Assembly (NCBI GenBank): GCA_018692355.1
Contig: JABHKE010000164.1
Span: 1-41,877 of the forward strand
Reading direction: 5' to 3'
Length of the DNA: 41,877 bases
Origin: Fidelibacterota bacterium
GTDB lineage: Bacteria > Fidelibacterota > Marinisomatia > Marinisomatales > UBA1611
The translations under genes and the position numbers were made by a program. Below, one piece after another: positions 35,937 to 41,877 of the stretch (position 1 is the stretch's first letter; every line of letters starts with the position of its first letter). The notes under the pieces are model-generated. The model searched no databases. It was given only the letters and a program-made list of their open reading frames with translations, and was not told the DNA's origin.

Positions 35937-37229
35937 TTGCGCTTTTATAGTACAAAAGGCAACGCTATTTCAGTCGGATTCAAGGATGCATTGTTCCATG
36001 GGTTAGCACCGGACGGTGGCCTTTATATGCCCGAGACTATTCCTCACTTAGGGATTGACTTTTTTAAATCTGATTTAAGCTACCCCGAATTAGCTGTTGG
36101 TATGATTCATCCATTCACGAAAGATGATTTAACACACGCTCAATTAACTGACATTTGTGAATTGGCATTTGATTTCCCTCTGGGAATTAAAGAATTAAAT
36201 AAAACCGATTCTGTACTGGAGTTATTCCATGGACCTACATTGGCCTTCAAGGATTTTGCAGCCCGGTTCATGGCTCGGACCATGTCTTATTTTCTTGAAA
36301 ATAAAGATAATGAGCTAACCATTTTAGTGGCTACGTCCGGTGATACGGGTAGTGCCGTTGCAAACGGGTTTTTTAACGTAGAAGGCATTAACGTTATTAT
36401 TCTTTATCCTTCCAATCGAGTAAGCACTATCCAGGAAAAACAACTAACAACTTTGGGCGGAAATATTACTGCTTTGGAAATAGACGGCTCTTTTGATGAT
36501 TGCCAGCGAATGGTTAAAGCTGCTTTTCAAGATCACGATTTGCGCCACCGATTATTTTTAAGTTCTGCTAATTCGATAAATATGGCTCGCCTTCTCCCAC
36601 AGTCTGTTTATTATGCATGGGCATGGAAACAATATGCAAATAATGAGACCGTTATATTTAGTGTGCCTAGTGGGAATTTTGGGAATTTAACCGGTGGACT
36701 ATTGGCAAACCGAATGGGCGTTCCAGTTGAGAAATTTATTGCTGCGACGAATGCAAATGATACTTTTCCACACTTTATAAGTAGTGGTACAATTCAACAT
36801 CAAGATGCTGTACAAACAATATCCAATGCAATGGATGTGGGTGTTCCCAGTAATTTAGATCGAATTCAAAACTTGTTTCATGATGATGTAAACCAAGTAA
36901 AAGTGGATATTGCCAGTTGGAGCTTTTCTGATAAAGATACAAAAGAATCTATTCAAAATATCAAAAATGAGTTTGGCTATTTGATTGAACCCCACACCGC
37001 AGTTGGTGTTTTGGGATTAAATAAATATAGAAATGAAACAAATTCTAAAACGAAGGGCGTGGTTTTATCTACGGCGCATCCGGGGAAATTTGCAGATGTG
37101 ATTGAACCCATCATTGGGAACAAGACAGCCCTACCTGATTCATTACAAATTGCCATGAAAAAAGAAAAAAATTCCATTAAAATGCCCAACCAATTTTCTG
37201 ACCTAAAAGAATATTTACTGGCAGTCTGA
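35937..37229 (+). CDS. thrC: Threonine synthase ThrC, TTG start
   Basis: 430 residues. The PLP-binding Lys105 is in FHGPTLAFKDFAARFMA. Other motifs are GNAISVGFKDALFHGLAPDG and GGLYMPE at the N-terminus, LVATSGDTGSAVANGF, SANSINMARLLPQSVYY and SVPSGNFGNLTGG. It converts O-phosphohomoserine to threonine. The start must be the TTG at 35937, 3 bp after the thrB stop. No ATG or GTG occurs before the conserved RFYSTKG start, and no Shine-Dalgarno site is evident, so translation probably depends on re-initiation after thrB. Confidence 0.94.
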   Translation: MRFYSTKGNAISVGFKDALFHGLAPDGGLYMPETIPHLGIDFFKSDLSYPELAVGMIHPFTKDDLTHAQLTDICELAFDFPLGIKELNKTDSVLELFHGPTLAFKDFAARFMARTMSYFLENKDNELTILVATSGDTGSAVANGFFNVEGINVIILYPSNRVSTIQEKQLTTLGGNITALEIDGSFDDCQRMVKAAFQDHDLRHRLFLSSANSINMARLLPQSVYYAWAWKQYANNETVIFSVPSGNFGNLTGGLLANRMGVPVEKFIAATNANDTFPHFISSGTIQHQDAVQTISNAMDVGVPSNLDRIQNLFHDDVNQVKVDIASWSFSDKDTKESIQNIKNEFGYLIEPHTAVGVLGLNKYRNETNSKTKGVVLSTAHPGKFADVIEPIIGNKTALPDSLQIAMKKEKNSIKMPNQFSDLKEYLLAV

Positions 37230-37252
37230 TTAGCTACACCAAAGGAACTCTT

Positions 37253-38395
37253 ATGAAATTTGATACAAAAGTTGTCCAGGCAGGCATAACACCTGACCCC
37301 ACCACCGGCGCTATTTTACCGCCTCTATACCAAACAGCCACCTACGTTCTTGAAGAAGTAGGCAAGGATAAAGGATTTGATTATACCCGATCATCCAACC
37401 CCACACGACAAGTGATGGAAGAAATATTAGCCGTTCTCGATGGTGGAAAATTTGGTATAGCATTCGCCAGCGGCATGTCGGCTGTAGATAGTTGTATGAG
37501 ACTCTTGAAAGCCGGTGATCACGTAATTTGCTCTGATGATGTTTATGGTGGCGTATCCCGGCATTTCAACCAAATCCTGGTGAATTATGATCTTCATTTC
37601 ACCTATGTGGATTCTTCCAATTCCGCCAATATTGAAAATGCAATTCAATCGAATACAAAATTAATTTGGATAGAAACGCCTACGAATCCACTCTTGAAAA
37701 TCACTGATTTAGAAGCGGTGGGGAATATTGCAAAAAAACATAACATCCTTTTTGGGGTGGATTCTACTTTTGCCACACCGGTTTTTTTACGACCATTGGA
37801 ATTTGGCGCAGACCTGGTTATGCACAGCACAACAAAATATTTAAGTGGACATAACCAGCTTATTGGCGGTGTGGTTATCACCAATCGGGAAGATTTATTT
37901 GACCAATTGAAATTCGTCCAAAAATCCATTGGTGCTGTGCCGGGCCCCTTCGATTGCTGGCTCACAATCCTGGGAATCAAAACGCTTGATCTACGGATGA
38001 AAAAGCATGATTCCAATGCGCAGACTGTTGCGGAGTATTTAGAAGCTCACCCGAAAGTTTTATCAGTCACTTATCCGGGACTCCCATCCCATCCAGCCCA
38101 TGAAACGGCGAAAAAACAAATGTCCGGATTCAGTGGTATGATTTCTTTTGAATTGACCGGCGGCATCCCTGCAGGGAAAATTGTGATGAATTCTGTAAAA
38201 CTTGCAAAACTGGCGGAAAGCCTTGGAGCAGTGGAAACCATGATCACCCATCCTGCTACCATGACTCATGCAGAAGTTCCAAAAGAAGAACGAGAAGCCC
38301 GAGGACTCACAGATGGCTTAGTCAGATTATCTGTAGGAATTGAAAATCCAGATGATATTATAGCAGATTTGGAGCAGGCTTTAAATCGAGTTTAA
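37253..38395 (+). CDS. Cystathionine gamma-synthase/lyase-family PLP enzyme
   Basis: 380 residues, fold type I trans-sulfuration enzyme. Evidence is FDTKVVQAGITPDPTTGAI, PPLYQTATYV, DYTRSSNPTRQVMEEILA, FASGMSAVDSCMRLL, SDDVYGGVSRHF, WIETPTNPLLKITDLEAV and the PLP Lys195 in MHSTTKYLSGHNQLIGG. Its place in a thr operon with AAAGGAA 8 nt before the ATG favours cystathionine gamma-synthase (MetB) for methionine synthesis. Gamma-synthase, gamma-lyase and beta-lyase cannot be separated safely by eye, so no symbol is given. Confidence 0.88.
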   Translation: MKFDTKVVQAGITPDPTTGAILPPLYQTATYVLEEVGKDKGFDYTRSSNPTRQVMEEILAVLDGGKFGIAFASGMSAVDSCMRLLKAGDHVICSDDVYGGVSRHFNQILVNYDLHFTYVDSSNSANIENAIQSNTKLIWIETPTNPLLKITDLEAVGNIAKKHNILFGVDSTFATPVFLRPLEFGADLVMHSTTKYLSGHNQLIGGVVITNREDLFDQLKFVQKSIGAVPGPFDCWLTILGIKTLDLRMKKHDSNAQTVAEYLEAHPKVLSVTYPGLPSHPAHETAKKQMSGFSGMISFELTGGIPAGKIVMNSVKLAKLAESLGAVETMITHPATMTHAEVPKEEREARGLTDGLVRLSVGIENPDDIIADLEQALNRV

Positions 38396-38420
38396 TTAAT
38401 TCTAATTTGTAAATTTTATT

Positions 38421-38690
38421 ATGCATTCAAAAGAAAAAATAAATGTGCTCCGGGATAAAATTGATTTACTTGATGAACAAATGCTTGATTTGCTGGTACA
38501 GCGATTTTCTGTTTCTAGGGAAATAGGCAAAATTAAAGCATCCGGTGGCATCAATGTTGGGGACCCAAACCGCGAACAGGAAATCATTGATCGTCTTGCT
38601 GAAAAACTGGAAGGCAAACTGAAGAGAAATGACATTGCCGCCATTTTTGGACCTATTTATCACATTTCAAAAAAATTGCAAAAGAAATAA
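38421..38690 (+). CDS. AroQ-class chorismate mutase
   Basis: 89 residues, all helical, the size of a free-standing AroQ chorismate mutase. It has INVLRDKIDLLDEQMLDLLV (the LRxxIDxxDxxLxxLLxxR pattern), QRFSVSREIGKIKA with active-site Arg and Lys, and DPNREQEIIDRL. It converts chorismate to prephenate for Phe and Tyr. The gene is 25 bp after the metB-type gene and 45 bp before the trp leader, so it sits at the branch between the aspartate-family and tryptophan groups. Confidence 0.9.
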   Translation: MHSKEKINVLRDKIDLLDEQMLDLLVQRFSVSREIGKIKASGGINVGDPNREQEIIDRLAEKLEGKLKRNDIAAIFGPIYHISKKLQKK

Positions 38691-38735
38691 AATTAAGTTG
38701 GTTCCCATTCATTCCTGTCCTTAATTTTTCCGGTC

Positions 38736-38804
38736 ATGAATAACATGAATACAAAATATTTTTATAGCTGGTATTGGTTTTTTAACCGAGAAGGGGTTTC
38801 ATAG
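38736..38804 (+). CDS. trpL: trp leader peptide, 22 residues
   Basis: ATG at 38736 to TAG at 38802-38804 encodes MNNMNTKYFYSWYWFFNREG plus VS. Trp codons at 38769 and 38775 are separated by one Tyr codon. Three Tyr and three Phe codons surround them. Sixteen bases after the second Trp codon begins GGGGTTT, the 5' arm of the antiterminator. No Shine-Dalgarno site is clear, and a second ATG at 38745 is an alternative start. The position ahead of a terminator and trpE makes the call strong. Confidence 0.85.
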   Translation: MNNMNTKYFYSWYWFFNREGVS

Positions 38805-38844
38805 TCCCAGCGATACCTGTACATGCTGACTATACTTAAACCCC
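38793..38844 (+). promoter_or_regulatory. trp antiterminator with enclosed spacer hairpin
   Basis: GGGGTTT (38793-38799) is perfectly complementary to AAACCCC (38838-38844), the 5' arm of the terminator. Inside the loop is a hairpin: ATAGTC and AGC (38801-38806, 38809-38811) pair with GCT and GACTAT (38825-38827, 38828-38833). AACC (38784-38787) may also pair with GGTT (38795-38798) and hide the G-run when no ribosome is stalled. The layout matches the asn leader. Confidence 0.75.
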
Positions 38845-38866
38845 GATAATTTCGGGGTTTTTTTTT
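38838..38866 (+). terminator. Attenuator terminator upstream of trpE
   Basis: AAACCCCGA (38838-38846), a TAATT loop, then TCGGGGTTT running into nine T (38858-38866). It is a textbook intrinsic terminator between the leader peptide and trpE. Its U-run ends only 7 nt before the trpE ATG, so the GGGG of the 3' arm may also overlap the trpE ribosome-binding area. Confidence 0.9.
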
Positions 38867-38873
38867 GCTCAAA

Positions 38874-40355
38874 ATGGATAAAACACAACTCATATTCAAC
38901 GAATTTCAGGACCTTGCTCGAGGGTGTACAACCGTCCCCGTATATAAACAAATCCTGGCAGATCTACTTACACCGGTAGCTGCATGGGTGCATTTATCTC
39001 AAAAAGCGGACTATGCTTTTTTATTAGAGTCGGTAGAAAAAGGAAATCAATATTCACGGTATTCTTATGTGGGAATCAATCCGCAGAAAATTCTTATGCA
39101 TAACAATGGCAAAACCACTATCACTGAAAAGGGAAGAACCATTGATGTTGATACACCCTTTCTTGATTTACTCCGGGAAACTCAATCCCAATATAATATG
39201 ACAAAACTCCCAGGGATTCCTTCTTTTACTGGGGGCTTGGTTGGCTACCTTGGTTACGAAACCATCGCCTGGGTGGAAGATATTCCAACCCATGAAAAAT
39301 CTGAATTAAATGTCCCGGATTCAGTATTTATGCTTTTTGAAGATATGATCGCATTTGACCATTTGAAGGGATCAGCGCTGGTCATTTCCAATGTAAAGGT
39401 GAATCCCAATCAAGATTTAAAAATACAATTTGATGCAGCGCACAACCGCGTGGATGTGATTGGTGAATTGCTCCATTCTGATTTGGACTACCAAACACCG
39501 GTTCGGGTGGAGCAAAGTAAATTGTCTTCAAATTTTAATCAGGCTACATTTGAATCGGCTGTACTGAAAGCAAAAGAACACATTGTGGATGGAGATATTT
39601 TTCAGATTGTTTTGAGTCAGCGCTTCGAACGAAAAACATCGGTAGAGCCAACCACACTTTACCGTGCACTTCGGACAATCAATCCATCACCCTACATGTT
39701 TCATTTAAAGATTAATGATTTTGATATTATTGGCGCTTCTCCGGAATTATTAGTAAAAGTTGAAGACGGTATTGTAGAAATCCGTCCAATTGCGGGTACA
39801 CGTCACCGGGGACAAACGAATGCTGAAGATCAAGCATTGGCAAAAGATTTAATCAATGATGAAAAGGAATGCGCCGAACATTTAATGTTGTTGGATTTGG
39901 GGCGAAATGATGTGGGGCGCGTATCTGAATTCGGTTCCGTTACGATTTCGGAGAACATGGTGATCGAGAATTATTCCCACGTGATGCATATTGTTTCTGA
40001 TGTAAAAGGGAAGTTGGCCAAAGATAAGGACCCTTTCGATGCCCTCATGAGTGGCTTTCCCGCAGGCACTGTTACCGGTGCCCCTAAAATCCGGGCCATG
40101 GAAATCATTCATGAATTAGAGCAGGAGCGCAGGGATATTTATTCCGGCGCCGTTGGTTTTTTTGACTTTACGGGGAATGTGAATACTTGCATTGCCATCC
40201 GTACCATGCTCTTGAAGGATGGCTCTGCGCATTTTCAGTCTGGCGCTGGTATTGTACACGATTCAAACCCGACTAAAGAATTTGAAGAAACTGTAAATAA
40301 GGCAAAAGCCATCATGGCAGCGATTGATTTTGCAGAAAATGGACTGGTCTCATGA
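38874..40355 (+). CDS. trpE: Anthranilate synthase component I TrpE
   Basis: 493 residues from the ATG at 38874. An in-frame TTG at 38865 lies in the terminator U-run and is an unlikely start. TrpE makes anthranilate from chorismate, with ammonia from TrpG. The N-terminal region has TTVPVYKQILADLLTPV and the feedback-site LLESVEKGNQYSRYSYVG, where LLES is the usual tryptophan-sensing motif. The chorismate-binding domain has DGDIFQIVLSQRFER, NPSPYMFHL, IIGASPELLVK, IRPIAGTRHRG, DLGRNDVGRVS, GFPAGTVTGAPKIRAMEII and SGAVGFFDFTGNVNTCIAIR. The stop overlaps trpG by 4 bp. Regulation by transcription attenuation is directly suggested upstream. Confidence 0.96.
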   Translation: MDKTQLIFNEFQDLARGCTTVPVYKQILADLLTPVAAWVHLSQKADYAFLLESVEKGNQYSRYSYVGINPQKILMHNNGKTTITEKGRTIDVDTPFLDLLRETQSQYNMTKLPGIPSFTGGLVGYLGYETIAWVEDIPTHEKSELNVPDSVFMLFEDMIAFDHLKGSALVISNVKVNPNQDLKIQFDAAHNRVDVIGELLHSDLDYQTPVRVEQSKLSSNFNQATFESAVLKAKEHIVDGDIFQIVLSQRFERKTSVEPTTLYRALRTINPSPYMFHLKINDFDIIGASPELLVKVEDGIVEIRPIAGTRHRGQTNAEDQALAKDLINDEKECAEHLMLLDLGRNDVGRVSEFGSVTISENMVIENYSHVMHIVSDVKGKLAKDKDPFDALMSGFPAGTVTGAPKIRAMEIIHELEQERRDIYSGAVGFFDFTGNVNTCIAIRTMLLKDGSAHFQSGAGIVHDSNPTKEFEETVNKAKAIMAAIDFAENGLVS

Positions 40356-40918
40356 TTTTAGTTATAGATAACTACGATTCATTCACCTATAACCTGGTAC
40401 AATACATTGGCCCTATCAACTCAAATGTAAAAGTAGTGCGGAATGATCAGTTTAAATTAGATGATATCAAACAGTGGGATCCATCCCATATAGTTATTTC
40501 TCCTGGTCCTGGTCGCCCGGAAGATGCAGGACATTCAATTGATGTGATAAAAAAATATGGAGCGTCTATTCCCACTCTTGGTGTTTGCCTTGGCCACCAG
40601 GCAATCACTGTAGCATATGGTGGGACAGTAATTCATTCATCAGAAATTGTCCACGGAAAAACAGCAACCATTCAAAATATTGGGTCAACTTTATTTAATG
40701 CAGTAGGTAATTCTTTCACGGCAACCCGGTACCATTCTTTGGTTGCAGAACGAGACAGTTTACCTAAAGATTTAAAAATTACTGCCGAATTAGAAAATGG
40801 ACTTATCATGGGGATCGAACATGAAATTCATCCGGTTTTCGGGGTTCAGTTCCACCCTGAATCGATTGCCACAGAGTATGGGATACAAATAATAAAGAAT
40901 TTTTTAGAGATAAAATAA
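40352..40918 (+). CDS. trpG: Anthranilate synthase component II (glutamine amidotransferase) TrpG
   Basis: 188 residues, class I glutamine amidotransferase. The catalytic Cys79 is in LGVCLGHQAI and the His168/Glu170 pair is in VQFHPESIATEYG. N-terminal MILVIDNYDSFTYNLVQYIG, SPGPGRPEDAG and the oxyanion-loop region are typical. It supplies ammonia to TrpE. In organisms without a separate PabA it may also serve folate synthesis. The start overlaps trpE as ATGA and its TAA stop overlaps the trpD start by one base (TAATG). Confidence 0.96.
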   Translation: MILVIDNYDSFTYNLVQYIGPINSNVKVVRNDQFKLDDIKQWDPSHIVISPGPGRPEDAGHSIDVIKKYGASIPTLGVCLGHQAITVAYGGTVIHSSEIVHGKTATIQNIGSTLFNAVGNSFTATRYHSLVAERDSLPKDLKITAELENGLIMGIEHEIHPVFGVQFHPESIATEYGIQIIKNFLEIK

Positions 40919-41877
40919 TGAAACAAATATTAGAACAAATACTTGATAAACAAAATCTCACTCGAGATGAAGCATTTAATGTAATGTTCTCTATAATGTT
41001 GGGTGAATTTGATGACCCGCAAATTGCCGGTTTTCTTATGGCGCTCCGTTCAAAAGGTGAAACAGTAGATGAGATTACTGGCTTCGCTCAAGCCATGCGA
41101 GAAAAAATGATAACTATTCAATTACAAACACCTGCAATTGATATGTGTGGAACCGGTGGTGATGCATTGGGTACTTTTAATATTTCTACTACTGCTACTT
41201 TTGTTGTTGCCGGTGCCGGCGTTCATGTAGCCAAACACGGGAACCGTTCAATGACATCAAAATCTGGTTCGGCTGATGTGCTCCAGGCATTGGGAATTGC
41301 CATTGATAAATCAGTGGAAGAGTCCACAAAAGATATCGAAGAGATTGGATTGGGATTTATGTTTGCACCGGCCTACCACCCTGCAATGAAACATGCCATC
41401 GGTGCTCGGAAAGCATTGGCCACTCGAACAGTTTTTAATATTTTAGGCCCACTCTGTAATCCCGCCGAAGTAAAGGCCCAGGCCATGGGAATTTTTCATC
41501 CGGATTTAACTGAAGCTCAAGCCCATGTATTAAAAGCACTTGGTTCGACAGATGTAATGGTTTTTCATGGACGTGACGGATTGGATGAAATTTCCACAAC
41601 TGACACAACCAAAATCAGTCAAATGCAAAATGGTGAGAATATAAATACTTATGAATTTGATTCAATCGAGTTAGGTTTAAATCGCGTTTCATTGGATGAA
41701 CTTCAAGGCGGCGAACCCATTGAGAATGCTGAAATAATAAAATCGATTCTTAATGGCGAAAAAGGACCAAAACGAGATATTGTATTGCTCAATGCCGCTG
41801 CTGGGATCGTTGTGGGCGGGCAAGCTGAAACCTTAAACGATGGATTGGAATCGGCAAAAGAGTCTGTGGATTCAGGC
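40918..41877 (+). CDS. trpD: Anthranilate phosphoribosyltransferase TrpD, 3' end missing
   Basis: An ATG at 40918 opens a frame that runs 320 codons to the window edge without a stop. The family is usually about 335-345 residues, so only the last 15-25 are missing. The glycine-rich phosphoribosyl-pyrophosphate loop is DMCGTGGDALGTFNIST, followed by VAKHGNRSMTSKSGSADVL, where the KHGNR segment is diagnostic, and FNILGPLCNPA. It adds phosphoribose to anthranilate. TAATG overlap with trpG indicates coupled translation. Further trp genes (trpC, F, B, A) would be expected beyond 41877. Confidence 0.95.
   Translation, partial: MKQILEQILDKQNLTRDEAFNVMFSIMLGEFDDPQIAGFLMALRSKGETVDEITGFAQAMREKMITIQLQTPAIDMCGTGGDALGTFNISTTATFVVAGAGVHVAKHGNRSMTSKSGSADVLQALGIAIDKSVEESTKDIEEIGLGFMFAPAYHPAMKHAIGARKALATRTVFNILGPLCNPAEVKAQAMGIFHPDLTEAQAHVLKALGSTDVMVFHGRDGLDEISTTDTTKISQMQNGENINTYEFDSIELGLNRVSLDELQGGEPIENAEIIKSILNGEKGPKRDIVLLNAAAGIVVGGQAETLNDGLESAKESVDSG

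Noticed and set aside
1-41877. Mobile elements, CRISPR arrays, tRNA or rRNA genes
   Set aside because: No transposase or integrase motif, no terminal inverted repeats with target duplications, no regularly spaced short repeats and no cloverleaf or rRNA-like segments were seen. The repeats at 1-2926 are coding.

Overview
The window is a 41.9-kb piece of an AT-rich bacterial chromosome. The gene set looks like a free-living amino-acid prototroph of the FCB superphylum. A marine Marinimicrobia (SAR406)-type bacterium is my best guess. The reasons are a ketol-acid reductoisomerase that recalls the Bacteroidetes form, a fibre-type protein with the N-terminal domain (SYQGLITKADG) common in that group, a PilMNOPQ-like cluster, and low GC. 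The assignment is an inference and no rRNA gene is present to test it. I saw no tRNA, rRNA, insertion sequence, prophage core or CRISPR array.

Region A (1-14503, all on the minus strand) is the unusual part. One apparent transcription unit starts at 13834. It encodes a 2110-residue protein that joins a winged-helix DNA-binding-like domain, a PilM-like actin-fold domain, about 1340 residues of coiled coil, and a PilN-like membrane and periplasmic domain. PilO-like, PilP-like and PilQ-like (secretin) proteins follow, then a PKD-like plus CsgG/TolB-like protein, then a secreted protein of at least 1209 residues made of nested repeats that runs off the left edge. This is the alignment-complex and secretin half of a type IV pilus or type II secretion machine without its ATPases, platform protein or pilins. 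I think it is a candidate new envelope-spanning assembly or export system.

Region B (14504-17697, minus) holds an ABC-F ATPase and the tRNA methylthiotransferase MtaB.

Region C (17833-29514, minus) is a branched-chain amino-acid operon in the order leader peptide, ilvD, ilvB, ilvH, ilvC, leuB, leuA, leuC, leuD, cimA. It can make valine and leucine from pyruvate, and isoleucine through citramalate (CimA, then LeuCD and LeuB, then the Ilv enzymes). A 48-codon leader ORF rich in Ile, Leu and Val precedes it.

Region D (29619-31399, minus) is asnB. Upstream lies a 34-residue leader peptide with five consecutive Asn codons, followed by a textbook terminator and a competing antiterminator.

Region E (31527-41877, plus) is thrA-asd-thrB-thrC-metB-type-chorismate mutase, then a trp leader peptide, terminator/antiterminator, trpE, trpG and a truncated trpD. 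It covers the aspartate family (Thr, Met) and the start of aromatic synthesis.

Three leader ORFs matched to their downstream pathway (Asn, Trp, Ile/Leu/Val) within 10 kb suggest that this lineage relies heavily on ribosome-mediated attenuation. The Asn and Trp leaders share one layout: a small hairpin sits inside the antiterminator loop.
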